From NCBI GenBank assembly GCA_023630585.1, contig CM042562.1, positions 5,534,684-5,598,683 of the forward strand: a DNA stretch of 64,000 nt, in the 5' to 3' direction. Shown piece by piece: positions 11,802 through 24,249 of this stretch. The DNA comes from Cranoglanis bouderius. Lineage: Eukaryota; Chordata; Actinopteri; Siluriformes; Cranoglanididae. How positions within the stretch are numbered: position 1 is the first letter of the stretch; each line of letters starts with the position of its first letter. Under the pieces are notes generated by a model. The model saw only the letters and a program-made list of their open reading frames with translations, searched no databases and was not told the DNA's origin. The translations under genes and the position numbers were made by a program.

Positions 11802-12130
11802 TTTCTGTCACCGAAGTGATGATACAAAGACAGGTAGCGCTGCTTAAGGTATCGAATGCACGGCTATGTCGACCTACAACACACGATTGTCTTTACCGCA
11901 GCGTTGACAAGGGTTTTTTTTTTTTTTTTTTTTTTTTGTGGCTAATATGATGTGATGTGACGCTAAGGTGATGTGAGCAGTGTCGAGTGGACTGAGCGCA
12001 TGGCGTCGCTTCCTTCCACGCGTCACCTCGCTCAGGTTCAGCCCATAGGACAGACAGGGCGCGTCCCGTCGGCTTCTCAATCACAGCGCCGACGTTTACT
12101 GTATACTTATAGTAACAAGTCGTTTTAGAC
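11802..12130 (-). promoter_or_regulatory. kcnk1 5' UTR and likely promoter region
   Basis: This flank lies directly upstream of the kcnk1 start. It is richer in CG dinucleotides than the surrounding DNA (notably 11985-12075) and is interrupted by a T-run at about 11914-11937. No clear TATA box was found. The assignment rests on position and composition only. Confidence 0.4.
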
Positions 12131-13580
12131 ACTAAACTCGCACTGCCACCCGCATAACTAATGTACAGGTCTCCACCTTCAGGCGATGATAAATCAGTGA
12201 ACTGGCTGAACTCGTTCAGTAAGATGCCGTTTTGTGACTTTGAAAAAGCACGAAGTGAAAAAGAGAAGCAGCAACGAATATGCGTCAATGGGGCAGGGTT
12301 TGGTACTTCACACCTGTTTGTTCTGCTTAAAAAGAAAGCTCTTGTTGAAAGCAGTCTTTCTCTTGGTGTGAATAAAAGCTTCTAGGCAGGTTGACGGTTT
12401 TAAAAGTAAATGGGTGGAATCGTCAGTTTCAGTCTCCTGCATTGTGATCGTTGTACATGAGCCTACATTTTACATCATTGTGATCACAATTTGATGCAAA
12501 CTACACAAGTGATGCAAACTCAGTGTAATAAAGTGTGATTTTTTTTATTTTTATTTTTTATTTTTAGGTCCAGCTGTCATATAGGTGCACTACATAAAGT
12601 ATACAATTACTGACTGTCAGCCAACTTTTACTATACATAATTTGACAGTCCATACTGTACAACAACAAACTAGGTGTGACTAATGAAGTGGCTAGTATGT
12701 GTACACTATTATTAAACCTCCAACAACACTGTTATGCCTGTTAAAAATCCGCTGAGTGTATCTTGTTTAACTGCCTACCCAGCTATGCTTTTGAAACCGC
12801 ATTGTGCAAGAATTACAACCACACCATCTACAATTATTTGCTTAGCCTACCTATTGGGCATCTGAATATGATATGCTGCTGTTGACTTTGGTTCTAATAG
12901 CAAACTGTTTGTTTCCTTTATATGTAAAATGGCACGTTTAATCTCGTCAAAACACCAATACCCCCACCAAGCCTTGTTTATTGTCACATATTAGATGTCT
13001 GTTCAGTGGGTAGCATTTTTGCACCAAGGTCCGTTCTTTTGCTGCCTGATAATTGTACAAATTTGTCCTTGCTGTAGGTGGCAAGCACTTTTCCTCCAAT
13101 TTTACATATAGTATATTATTAGATAGAGTTTGGATGTTTTTTTTTTTCCATGATCACTTAGGTGAGGTAAGCATGGACTAATATTTAAAATTTCCATTAA
13201 TATTTATTCAATGAATTATGCCATTATTTTAGAGCAAATAAACATATGCAGGAAGGATTCATAACCTAAAGACAAGTGCTTTGAACAAATGCAAAGTGTA
13301 AATTTAGTGCTCACTAGAAAAGTAATTACATCAGTACATACAGTAACAATGAGGGCAGTAACTTAAATATTATTTTGCATTGCTTAAATATTTTATTGCA
13401 TTGACAATCAGCATATATAAGAGCACTTTAGTCCTACCACAAAGAATATATTTAAGCCAGTATATCTTAACATCTTATAAATAACTTTCTAATGTGAGCT
13501 GTTTTAAAGTCTTTGTTAGCCTCTGTCCCCCTCTGCAGGCATGGGTGGATTTAGGCATACATATAGGTTGATTGAGAATA
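12130..13580. other. Gene-free stretch upstream of kcnk1
   Basis: A 75-codon plus-strand frame at 12161-12385 has no splice context or family match, so no gene is called. The rest is AT-rich unique-looking sequence. Confidence 0.5.
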
Positions 13581-13700
13581 TGGCTAATAGGGGTGGGAGA
13601 AAAAATCGACGCATTGATGCATCGCGATTCTTTCTCTAACAATTCTGAATCGATTCTCAAAAATTCAGAATCGATTCTGCATTCAATTTAAATCACGACT
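13580..13700. repeat. Fragment with GATTCTGAATCGATTC-type repeats, hAT-like end
   Basis: GGGGTGGGAGAAAAAATCGA followed by alternating AATCGATTC/GATTCAGAATC motifs recalls a class of fish hAT termini. Only one end was seen. Confidence 0.3.
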
Positions 13701-13839
13701 GTGCGCTGTAACAGTCACTTATAAGGATTACGGTACTTATGGGGGAGAGATACAACTGCGCATGTGAGAGCACAGGTGAGAGAGCACAGAGAGAATGCAT
13801 AGAGATGGGGAGTGTGAGGAGATAGCTGCTCTCCACTTA

Positions 13840-14035
13840 CAGTTGCAATCAAAATTATTCAACCCTCATTGCAAATCAGGTTTAATGTCAAAATTTACAG
13901 ATTTTCAGCTGTTTGCAATGAACAAGTCAAACAAAAACAATTGAAATAGTTCAACACAACAAATGCTTCAAGTGGTTTCCCCAAATTCAACTGAAAATGC
14001 AACTTATAATGACTTCTCCAGTCAATTTTGGGCTA
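13840..14035. mobile_element. Solo Tc1-like end, CAGTTGCAATCAAAATTATT family
   Basis: The terminus starts after TA (13838-13839) and matches, as a complement, the right end of the element at 18677-19749, including AATAGTTCAACACAACAAATG and ACTTATAATGACTTCTCCAG. No transposase follows in the next kilobase. Confidence 0.7.
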
Positions 14036-14989
14036 TTTCTAGAAGGTAATAGGACACGTAAGATCTCTAGCCTGGTGGAAGTGAGAAGCAAGTCTACCAA
14101 GCTTTTAATGGATACCATCTGCTCTTACAAATACATGCCTACCAAAACATGCAAAATATGGGGAAAAAAGTAATACATGCTGCTCATTAACAAGATGAAT
14201 CAAATATTTACGTTTGCATTACACAAACAGTTTGATAAAAAGGCATTTTTCCTTTTTTTTGCAAATAACATTTAAACAAATCCCTGTGCCTTAGAGTGGT
14301 TAACTGCCCTAGAGAAACACCTTTTTTTTCTCCTGATCTAATTTTTCTCACGATCTAGTTTTCTCCTGATCTAATATGCCCATTTTAATTTCATGAAGAG
14401 TTTGCAGATGAGTTGATGAGTCAAGTGTGATATAGCAGGGTAAACACAAAAGTGCAGTGCAGAGCAGAAGTATAAGCCCGGAAATGTCAACTTGCAGAAC
14501 CCCCTAAAACCCCCAGTGGGTGATGTGCAGAAAAAAAGCACATGTCTCATGTATGTGTGCCTGCTGCTGTAAAAATGTTTGACTACCTATGCGGAAGTCA
14601 AACAAAAAATAGGAAATAAGCATAAATAAGAGGAAGCAGGTGACAACTGTAAGCCACAAAGTAATGTAATGGAACTTCATTTTGGGGAAGCAAGGAGCTA
14701 GAATTGGCAAAAAAAAAAAAAAAGTTAATTTCACTTTCTTGGATTTTGAATTTAGCATCAAATTTAGATTTTATTTAGCTCAGCTTGAACAGGAATTTGA
14801 CATATGGTCTCTATCTATCAGTGGAAATATATTAGGCCTACCTTTTTCTCAGCAGTTCCCCCAAGATACTTCATTGTTTTAGAGTGCAGGTTCCCAACCC
14901 TGGTCATGGAGATCCAGCCTGAATGTAGGCACCACAATGAATTGTTTTAAGTTATTTCAGTCCACTAAAGTAAACACAACCCCTGAAGC

Positions 14990-16055
14990 AAACTTAAAAA
15001 AAAAAATTAATAATGTCTTCTGTCAATGTTAATGTGCAGGTACATAGAAAAAAAATCAATAGTAATTGTAGCATGTACAAAATTCTGTATACCCTTCCAG
15101 CTGTAAAGTCTCAGAACTTAATCAACTTGTTAGTCCTTAAGTGACTCTTTAGGTCATATTAGGGAGATGGAGAATTGTCATTAGGAATAACAATTCCAGA
15201 GTATATTAAATTGTCTGACTCTTCAAACCTTGTGCCAACACTCAACAATCATGAGCTCCTCTAAGCAGCTCACTGAGGATCTGAAAATGAAGCTAATTGA
15301 TGCCTACAGAGCAGGGGAAAGCTATAAAAGATTTTAAAGTGTTTCCAGCTCACAATTTCCACTGTCTGAAATGTTGTTAAGAAATGGCTGATAACGGGAC
15401 TGTAGAGGTCAAGGCAAGATCTAGAAAACCAATAAAACTTTCAGATAGAACTGCCCATATGCTGGGCAGAAAGGCAAAGCAAGATCCCCAAATGATAGCA
15501 AGGATGTGCAGGAAGGTTTAGATGACACAGGAGTTGTGAAGGAAACCTTTCCTGTGAGTTCATCACAAAAGTGAATGTCTGACGTATTCAAAACAATCAA
15601 GCCTGTGCTGTGGACTGGTGAAGTAAAAATGGAACTTGTCATAGTCACCAAAGGTATGGAGGAAAAAAGGAGCAGCATTTGATGAAAAGGACACCTTGCC
15701 AAATATTAAGCATGGGGGTAGATCCGTTATGCTTTGGGGTTGTGTAGCAGCCAGTGGCACAGGAAACACTGCAGAATGTAGATGGAAGTATGGATCCCAG
15801 TATCTATCAGCAAATTCTGGAAGCAAATGTGACTCAGTCAGTCTAGAAAACTGAAGCTGAAAAGAGACTGGCTTCTCCAGCAGGACTATGATCCAAAACA
15901 TACCTGAAAATCCACCATGAACTTCTTCAAGAAATGCAAGCTTTACCTTTTCCTCGCTGGCTAAAGCATTTGCAATAAGTACTGACTTAGTACAGTGTCA
16001 AAACATTTGCACATGCCATAATAATTTGGCCAGGGGTGCCCAAACTTGTCCATAG
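14990..16055 (+). pseudogene. Decayed Tc1-like transposase, plus strand
   Basis: Plus-strand remnants appear in order: MSSSKQLTEDLKMKLIDAYR then AGESYK (15251 on), HGGRSVMLWGCVAASGTG near 15710, and LLQQDYDPKHT near 15880, all broken by stops and shifts. The right end shows GGCCAGGGGTGCCCAAACTT, a known Tc1 terminus type. The left end was not defined. Confidence 0.7.
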
Positions 16056-16094
16056 AAAATATAGCATTGCTTGCTTCCTTTTTTCATCCCTATT

Positions 16095-16120
16095 TAAAAA
16101 AAAAAAAAAAAAAAAAAAAC
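16095..16120. repeat. A-rich homopolymer run
   Basis: A long run of A follows TCCCTATTTA, at the right edge of the 14990-16055 fossil. Confidence 0.8.
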
Positions 16121-16236
16121 AGCTGGCTTTTCACAAACACTTCATCTAACACCAGAGGGAGCTATATGTCCAAATTAAGTGTGAAGCTATAAATGGGGGT
16201 TTGAAATGATGAATGGAGTAAACTTTATTATTAATA

Positions 16237-17471
16237 CAGTGGATTGTGATGAGATAAAGAAACATTGGGGGGGGGGGGGGGTGCCTGGACATCCTTGTGT
16301 GACACCCGGAATTAACCAATCACATTTAATCTCATGTTCAAAAGTAATTAACAACTGTCATCAATTAAATTATTCTGATTAACCCCAAATAAAGACCAAC
16401 TGTTTCTGCAGGATTTTCTTCACATCTTTTTGATTTCATCTGACTGCTGAAGCCATGGATCGCAAAGAGCTTACAAAGTATGCACAGTCTTTCAACATCT
16501 TACTTGTTGAAAGGTATCAATCAGGAGAAGGGTAAAGCATTTCCAAAAAACATTAGCTGTATTATGGAACACTGTGAAGCCCATCATCTACAAGTGGAGA
16601 AAATGAAGCGCCAGAGTGACATTACCAAGAACAAGATGTCCCTCCAAATTTACAAAAGGACAAGACAAAAACTTACCAGGGAGGCTGCCAAGAGACCTAT
16701 GGCAGCGTTACAGAAGCTGTAGGAATATTTGACAAGTACTGATTACTCTATGCATGTGACAACAATTCTTCACATGTCTAGACTATGGGCTAGGGTGGAT
16801 AGATGGAAGCCCTTTCTCACAAAAAACATACAAGCTCATACAACCCCACATCATGTGGCAAAATGTATTATGATCTGATGAGACCAATTCCAAAAGGTAT
16901 GTTTGGCTCAAAAAAGCACATCACCAAAGGAACACCATACCCACGGTACAGCATGGTGGTGGCAGCATCATGCTTTAGGGCTGCTTTTCTTCAGCCAGAA
17001 CTGCAAGTTTTATCAAGGTGGAGGGAACCATGAATAGCTACAAATACCAGCCAATTTTAGTGCAAAACTTAAAATAAATAAATAAATAAATAATAAAATA
17101 ATTTCACTTTTCAGCACGACAATGACACAAAGCATACATCCAAATTAACAAAGGAAGGGCTTAACCAAAAGAAGATAATTTTTTTTGAATGATCTAGCCA
17201 GAGCCCAGACCTGTGGGGTGACCTGAAGCAGGTTGTGCACAGGAGATGCCCTCACAGTTTGAGTGTGTAAACTTATGCAACTAGGTTATTGTAAGTTTTT
17301 TCTTTTTCTTTTTCTCCTTTTAAAAGTTTCTGATTGTTTTCACTTTATTTGTATACTTTGCAATTGCACATAAAAAGTGGGAAAAGATCTGCCATGATTT
17401 ATCTTAGTGTTGTTCTTTTACTTCAAAAACCTGCCACTTTAACAGAGTGTGTGGACTTTTTATATCCATTG
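16237..17471 (+). mobile_element. Tc1-like element, decayed, plus-strand transposase
   Basis: The right end reads GTGTGTGGACTTTTTATATC then CATTG before TA (17472-17473); the left end begins CAGTGGATTGTG after TA. Transposase fragments include MDRKELTKYAQ (16455), YSMVVAASCF near 16950 and FQHDNDTKHTSKLTKEG near 17110, which keeps the second catalytic Asp. It is heavily frameshifted, and the left inverted repeat is degenerate, with a G15 run inside. Confidence 0.75.
16267..16281. repeat. G15 homopolymer run
   Basis: There are fifteen G residues in a row inside the left part of the 16237-17471 element. Confidence 0.95.
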
Positions 17472-17474
17472 TAT

Positions 17475-18540
17475 GTACAGATGGTATGGTATGAAACTTT
17501 CCTGAAACTTTTTGGCTTCCTTAACTCAAAACCAGGCTGAAAAATCCAGCTTAGACTGACCAGCTACCAGCTGCCAAAACACACACACACACACACACAC
17601 AAAAAAAACATTTTTTTCCAGCTGCTAAGTTATTTTCCTACTTCATTATTACATTACTAAATTAATCACTAAATGTTTGTGATTTTCTAAAGCCTTATTG
17701 TTACTGTGTTATTTTATTAAACAACTTGTCTTCAATGTAGCATTAGTATTGGTAATTTAGAGACTGCTATATAGTCTACCAGTTTTACCAGCTTACCCTT
17801 TGTTTTGGCAGCTGGTCAGAGCAAGCTGGACTAAGTTTCCTTACAGTCAGAAGATGTGTGCGTTCACATATCATGTCTTTCTGGTTACTGTTTACTGTCC
17901 TTATGCTGAATAATAATTTAACAATAATGTATTTTTAATGGCTAGAAATTACATGTTCATGGGTATGTTAATGTCTTGTTTTGACGTGGTATTTATGGAT
18001 TTATGCCCTTGTAAACAACACTGAGCTTTAATTCTTGATGTAACAAAATCCGTCACCTGCAGAAAGTATCTTTCATGCATGTATATAGTTGTTTAGAAAA
18101 TCTCAACATGTAATGGCAAAAGATGGCATTGCTGACAGTGCAGTTACATGTAATGCTGCGAAAATGCTCTTTCTGTTCTGTTTTCTATAGACATTAAATC
18201 TCACTGGTGTGCGTTATTGCTTGTATCGTAGTCTGCCAGTGCTCCTGATTAGCTGATGATGTAAGAATTTCCAAAAATCACTGAGTCCAAATAGGCTCAT
18301 ATTTTGGCCTTGTGTGAGTTCAGTTGAAGAACAGGTCTAGCATGAATGTTTATTTATGATGCATTGGTTAAGGTTTGCAAGGATGCATTTAATAAACTAA
18401 ACAATGGCAACATTTAAAAAACAAAATAGATAAAACTGACTAAAACAGGAAAAATATGTAACACATTTAACCTTGCCCTGCTTAGCTCTTGTTTCAGGCA
18501 TTTGTTTATGATAAACATTTATGAAAAAAAATTATATTAT
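17475..18540. other. Gene-free stretch
   Basis: Nothing recognisable beyond the short AC tract at 17580. The sequence is AT-rich. Confidence 0.55.
17580..17600. repeat. Short (AC)n microsatellite
   Basis: About ten AC units are followed by an A run. Confidence 0.9.
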
Positions 18541-18620
18541 ACAGAGTGTCCCAAAAGTCTCCATATATAGGGGAAATTAACACTTTGTAGCAAAATGTCT
18601 TCCAAATTTTTTCATACTTA
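18541..18620. mobile_element. Solo mariner-type terminal repeat
   Basis: ACAGAGTGTCCCAAAAGTCT then CCATATAT matches the common mariner terminus (CAGAGTGTCCCAAAAGT). The TA microsatellite begins where the rest of an element would be expected. The other end was not seen. Confidence 0.5.
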
Positions 18621-18621
18621 G

Positions 18622-18671
<50 letters not shown>
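18622..18671. repeat. (TA)n microsatellite
   Basis: About 25 TA units lie directly before the Tc1-like element at 18677. Confidence 0.95.
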
Positions 18672-18674
<3 letters not shown>

Positions 18675-18676
18675 TA

Positions 18677-19749
18677 CAGTTGTGATCAAAACCCCCATTG
18701 CAAGTGGTTTCCCCAATGCAACTTATAATGACTTCTCCAGTTTCAAAATTATTCAACCCCTTCATGGCAAGCATCTTTAGTACTTAGTAGAACACCCTTT
18801 TGCTGTTATGACCTGCTGCAAACGAGATGCATAGTCAGACATTAGCTTCTGGCAGCGTTCCTGAGGAATCTCTTCAGCTTCCTCACAGACGGCATAACAT
18901 TTTCTCCTAGGATTTCCTGATACTTCAATGAATCCATCTTGCCTTCCACACGCTGCAGGTTTCCAGTGCCAGAGGATGCAAAGCAGCCCCAGAGCATCAC
19001 TGAACCACCACCATGCTTGACTGTGGACAGAGTGTTCTTTCTTCATTTTTCTTTCTCCAGACATACCGCTGATCCATCGTGCCGAAAAGTTCCAGTTTTG
19101 TTTCATCGCACCACAGAACGGAATCCCAAAACTTCTGTGGCTTATTTATATGATTTTGAGCCGACTTTTCTTGTGCTTTTGGGTCAGTAGTGGTGTACAT
19201 CTTGGAGGTCTGGCATGGAAACCTTCTAGTACGCGCCACATTGTGCTCACTGAAACCTCAGTGCCTGTTGCAACCAAGTCTTGCTGCAGGTCTTTTGCAG
19301 TAACTCGAGGGTTTCTCACAACCTGCCTTCTCAAAAATCTGGTTGCAGCCACTGATAGCTTCCTTTTTCCGCCCCGTCCAGGTATTTCATGTATTTTCTG
19401 CCCCTAGCCAGTTCAGGTTTTTCATTTGTTCCAGCTCAAGCACACCTGGTGCAACTAACGAAGCCCTTGATTAGTTGCTTAAAGTGTGCTTGAGACAACA
19501 CCTGTTTTGCATATTTGTGCTGTTGTGAGGGATTCTATTTTAGGGATTCTGTTTAATAATTTTGCGACTGGAGAAGTCATTATAAGTTGCATTTTCAGTT
19601 GAATTTGTGGAAACCACTTGAAGCATTTGTTGTGTTGAACTATTTCAATTGCTTTTGTTTGATTTGTTCATTGCAAACAACTGAAAGTCTGTAAATTTTG
19701 ACAATAAACCTTATTTGCAATGGGGCTTGAATAATTTTGATTGCAACTG
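18677..19749 (-). mobile_element. Tc1-like element with minus-strand transposase fragments
   Basis: The right end (reverse CAGTTGCAATCAAAATTATT) is bordered by TA at 19750-19751; the left end CAGTTGTGATCAAAAC follows TA at 18675-18676 but has lost part of the repeat. On the minus strand: FLRRQVVRNPRVTAKDLQQD (19340 down), ILWCDETKLELFG-like VLWCDETKLELFGTMDQRYV with the first catalytic Asp near 19115, and a C-terminus CQKLMSDYASRLQQVITAKG near 18840. The block with the second Asp and the Glu is missing. Confidence 0.82.
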
Positions 19750-20124
19750 TAGATGTAATTTACCTAAAAGTTGCCTAAAAGTATCACACAGTTCATTATT
19801 TTGCTTTTTTAAGTGTTTTGGTCTATTTGTTTTAAAAAAAATCCATCAGGGTTTGAGAGGACTATATTTTGTATCATTTTATCCTTTTTCTTTGTGCTTT
19901 CTCTAACCACTTTATATTGAAATCCCTCATAAGCTTTCTTCCCTTGTATCATTTAAGAACATGATATAGATGATCAAAGAACACGTCTGTAGCGGTTGAC
20001 AGAGGATTAAATACAAATACAACGAAAGACATTTTAGGGGATAGTGACATTTTGACACACTACAGAGTAGTACTATCAGGAATTTCAATTTGCTTACACT
20101 AAATGCCCTCCTTTACATAAATCA

Positions 20125-20146
20125 CCCCCCCCCCCCCCACCCCCCA
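20125..20146. repeat. C-rich homopolymer run
   Basis: A long run of C is broken by a single A. Confidence 0.9.
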
Positions 20147-20179
20147 TGCTGTGGATTCTCTCTTGTCTAGATAAACATT

Positions 20180-20210
20180 ATAACCTGGGAATTTTGGATT
20201 CCCAGGTTAT
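20180..20210. other. Perfect 13-bp hairpin
   Basis: ATAACCTGGGAAT and its exact complement ATTCCCAGGTTAT are separated by TTTGG. No T-run follows, and this is a eukaryote, so it is not called a terminator. Confidence 0.9.
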
Positions 20211-21761
20211 GGAGTTGTGGAGTAAGATTTAGGATAAAACTGCAAGGCACCACTTCTAAACATACAGACTGTATATTCATGATAGGGATAGATAACAGAT
20301 AAATAATTATTTCATAAGCAATTAGACATATAGGTCAAATCAAGCCTGATCTCAGGGAGTAGAAATACATTAATGTGTTTGTTTGTATTTCAGTAATTTT
20401 TCTTAAGGTAAAAGGATATTACTAACTGAAGAACATGTCTATGTTTAAATGTTCCTCTGAACAACTCTATAAACATTAAGGCTCTTTTCAGGGTTCCACA
20501 GCTCTCAACACTACATTTGTCTCTCTGCTACTGGCATGACACAGTGACAGATGAAAAGCCAGGGAGCTAACAGGGATTACATGTCGTATTTGCAGAGAAC
20601 AGACATCCACTTTGATTTTCATCTCATTTGATATAATGTCAAGGCACATATTACAGCATCTTCCTGATTGTCCTGTAAGACTGTAGTCTGGCCAGTTGTA
20701 TTTGGCACAGTTTGTCTGGAAGTAACCTAATGAGGGTCAACTTATGACAGATGGCTCATTCAGGACAGCAACAGTATGTTGAAATTTCACTACTGCTCGC
20801 TGATCCTGTGACACTTGATCATGGTCTATATTTGCTGCACATGGAAGTGCCTTGATGACACAACTCTCCAAGGCAGGCTGATTATTTGTCAGGGTTCGTG
20901 TTTTGGCAAAAGTCAAACACCAACTTTTGTGCTTTCAGCTGCAGTTTTGGATGCATGTCACTGACTGGGACAACATGCAATACATACATACCACTGCATA
21001 TGTTTCAGGTTAAGAATAAGTGCATTTTCCTGGCCCAACACAGCACTCAGAACAAGCCAGTTTTTCTTGGGGAGGTTCTGGTCCTGGCCACAGTAGAGAA
21101 AGAGAGGGAGAGCTCCCAGATGGTGCTGGCTTCACTGTATCTGCTGGACGGAAGCATCTGGAAAACCCATTCCTGCCAACAAGGCCACCCCACAGGGGTG
21201 TTTAAGCTAGCCTAGGCTATGCAAAAATAGCAGGAAAATGCATGCTGTAAACAAGGATAAGCACTGCGTTACTTTTGCTGATTTATCTCCTCTTTGGCCT
21301 TTTTCAAGACTGCAACATGACTGCTAAGGAAATGTTTAGAAAATGTGTATATTCACACAGCAAATTCCCTGGTGCTGACTTAAGTCATATAGCATTCATT
21401 TGTGTTCAGCTTTTAATTCAATTAGGCATTCATTTTAGCAAAGAAAATTGTGCTGTGTGCACTCAGAACACCTATTAACAAGATGTTAGTGAGAGAAGAA
21501 AAGTTTATGAAAATGCAAGCAAGTGAATGCAAGTGAAAACTATAGAGTCTATAAAGAATTATGACTCTCCCAAATGACTAATACATTAAGACGGTTCCAC
21601 ACACTTAAAGAGATATGAAGCCAAGTCGTGTATTATCTCCTTATTCCATCTGCCACTGTCCTTCACTGCATTTCCGCTTATTTGAAAAATAGAGCCAGAA
21701 AGAAAGATAAAGTGAGCAAACAAGAATGTGTTTAGAGATACACAGATATGTTTCTCCCTAC

Positions 21762-21771
<10 letters not shown>

Positions 21772-21824
<53 letters not shown>
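21772..21824. repeat. (AAT)n microsatellite
   Basis: About 17 trinucleotide units are uninterrupted. Confidence 0.95.
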
Positions 21825-21825
<1 letters not shown>

Positions 21826-23309
21826 TGTAGGATATGTGGTATGGAAAATGCATGGATGGATAATAATAATTTTTAATAAAAACGTTTCCTTTTCATTGCT
21901 GAGGTTAAGCTGAGGGTTAGGTTTAGGTGTATGCATAGCATTAATTAGCAGAATTAATAATTATGTCAATGAATGGTCTTCACAAGAATAGTAAGACAAA
22001 TGCTTGTGTTGTTTTGGAGAGCTGGTTTCTCAATAAAGCTTTACTGATTTGTTTTTAAAACATCAGTCTTTGCTCCCACACAGGAAATCTAATGCACTTA
22101 TCAGTCAAGGACCTCTGGTTCTAGGTGACTACACCACAGTACAGGGGGAAAAACAGGTGCAAGATGCTTTAGTGTTAATTTGCTTTGTTCGTATGTGTTA
22201 TATAAAAAATAAAATGGCAGGCATACTGTTATAGGAAAATAATCCACAATGGGGTGTTGTGATGCAGCCCAATGAGCCACAGAGTTACTGTTACCAAAGC
22301 TGATTATTATGATTATCAGATTCAAAAATTCAACAACGCTGTAGTATAAGCTAATTCAGCTAGACAATCGTTTTATTGGTTATATAGTACTACTGAGGTG
22401 TAAGGTATGATGCATTATTTAGAAAGATAAATACAGCTACCACTAAAACTAAAGTGTGCCATAATTACCGTCTACACTTGCTATAACAACAGCCACCCCA
22501 GTTTTTAATTTCATAGCACTGAAGCACTAACATTGCTATAATAAACTGTAATATACCTCTGACTCTAACATCTCTTTTTTTGCATGGAAATGCAATTGTT
22601 TGCATTTCGCAGCGATGTTTGTTGGTAAATGAGACCTTTTAGCTGTACTCACGTTCAAAGCATGTGAATCGAAGAGGACTTTGGCTGGATGTGTGTTGTG
22701 ATGGCGTCACATGATGCGTCTTGGCACAAATGTGCAGAAAATTTGCAGTAATTTTGAAAAATTGCAAGCTCCTACAAATATTGCTGAGTTTGCTTAGTTT
22801 TGTGTTGATTTCTGTGATCGCAAAATCCTGGAGGAACTGATCAGATGACTTACCACTAACCCAGGAGGCAGAATATATTCCACTACAGCCCATCCACTAG
22901 GGGTCAGTATAGAGGTCTAAGATTAATGTTATACTATTCAAAACTCACAGAAGAAAAATCACTTAGTGGGCCTTTAATGGTTTAGTGCTGGCATGCAACC
23001 TTTACAGCATGTCACTGCAGATGAGTAACACCTTAATTTTTAAATGGCCTGTTTTTTCACGTATCTTAATTAGGTTTGGGATACTAAAGTGTGCAACACA
23101 GATGTTTCAAATCATGAACAAACTACCTTATTTTTTTGGGTGGAAGAGTCCAAAAAGTCCTCAAAAATATCATAGAGACATCAAGAAAGATTGATTTTTA
23201 TTTAACTTGTTGGATTTTTCTGAAAGGCAGCATTGTGCATAGAAAAGCAGTCTTGTTTCTTGGATGAACATTAATGAACATAATCATACTCATTCATTCC
23301 ATCCCTCAC

Positions 23310-23366
23310 TTGCCTTTTTTCACGCATCCTTTTTCCATAATCCTTAAAGGCTCCCAGGGCCCAGTC
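23310..23366 (-). CDS. Unidentified exon-like segment B
   Basis: After TTTTGCAGACTGCAG a 19-codon frame reads DWALGAFKDYGKRMREKRQ, followed by a good donor CAA|GTGAGG (or, read through, 13 more residues to a TAA). The phase is compatible with segment A upstream. Together they could be adjacent exons of a small unidentified minus-strand gene between kcnk1 and thbs2. Confidence 0.33.
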
Positions 23367-24088
23367 CTGCAGTCTGCAAAAGTGAGATTAATGGTAATAA
23401 TTAACTATGATTGTTTCTTTATTTTCTGCTTTTTGCAAGTAGTATAAAACACATAAATTTATATCCATTGATTATCAAAAGTATTTGACATTTCTGGGTC
23501 ACTAAACTGTCTAGCTTTGGAGAGATGTGAAAATGCACAGATGTTCCTCTAATAGCCCTAGACTTATGCTGATAAGTGAGTAAATATGAGGAAATGATTA
23601 ATGACACTTAATGACTATAGACTGGGTGATAACTGGGAAACTGATACCAACTGGGCAGTGCAATACTTCTAACTTTGTGAGTGATTATGGGACAGCTTTG
23701 TCATTTTGGCTGTGGTTTTATCAGGGTTGACAGAAAAAAAGTCATTTTATCTAAAATGAAAGTCAGTCACATGGCAGCATACATGATATATATGCTCAAA
23801 AACAAAAGAGCACATACTGGCTAGTGTTGCTGGGAGACTATTGATCACCAAGCCTTCATGGTGATTTCATAGTTGGTATGTTGTCAATATGTTTGTATGT
23901 TAGCCTTTTCAGTGTTGGACTTTGTGTATGTATAGAATTAGAACAAAAATGACTTTCAGACAGATGATGAAGTCAGTACACTACAAAGGGGTAACCATGC
24001 AGGTTTTTTTTTTTTTGTAATGCAATATATATCATGTGGTGTTTTTTACAGTCATAGCATAGAACATTATAACATGTAAACCTCAAAC

Positions 24089-24241
24089 TTTGTCCTTAAT
24101 TTCAGGAAAATCCATCTTCATGACCTCATATCCCCATTGTGCTATAGCAGGGATCCATCTGGTGTTACTATACTGGTCGGAGGAGGCTCGTTGAAATGGA
24201 AAACGTTTTCTTTTCCACTTGGCCTCCAAAGGCTTGTTCCA
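24089..24241 (-). CDS. Unidentified exon-like segment A
   Basis: After a pyrimidine-rich tract and CAG acceptor(s) (24242-24247), a 51-codon frame reads WNKPLEAKWKRKRFPFQR, SSDQYSNTRWIPAIAQWGYE and MKMDFPEIKDK, with a possible weak donor AAA|GTTTGA. Composition (W, K, R, Q, Y) and freedom from simple repeats look protein-coding. It joins in phase 0 to segment B at 23310-23366. I do not recognise the family. The opposite strand is also open over much of this span, so the strand is not certain. Confidence 0.35.
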
Positions 24242-24249
24242 CTGCTGCC

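Larger units (their letters stand above)
19752..23300. other. Gene-free intergenic stretch
   Basis: It holds the C run, the hairpin at 20180 and the AAT repeat. A complex, non-repetitive island at 20480-20880 could be conserved non-coding DNA, which needs a genome comparison. No gene was seen. Confidence 0.5.

Noticed and set aside
12161..12385. 75-codon plus-strand frame as a divergent gene next to kcnk1
   Set aside because: No splice sites, domain or supporting second exon were found; base composition resembles the flank.
20125..20146. C run with G runs elsewhere as i-motif or G-quadruplex regulatory sites
   Set aside because: These are simple homopolymers far from gene starts, with two of the G runs inside transposon debris.
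21586..21936. Minus-strand frame with a long Tyr run
   Set aside because: The Tyr run is the AAT microsatellite; the flanks show no family resemblance.
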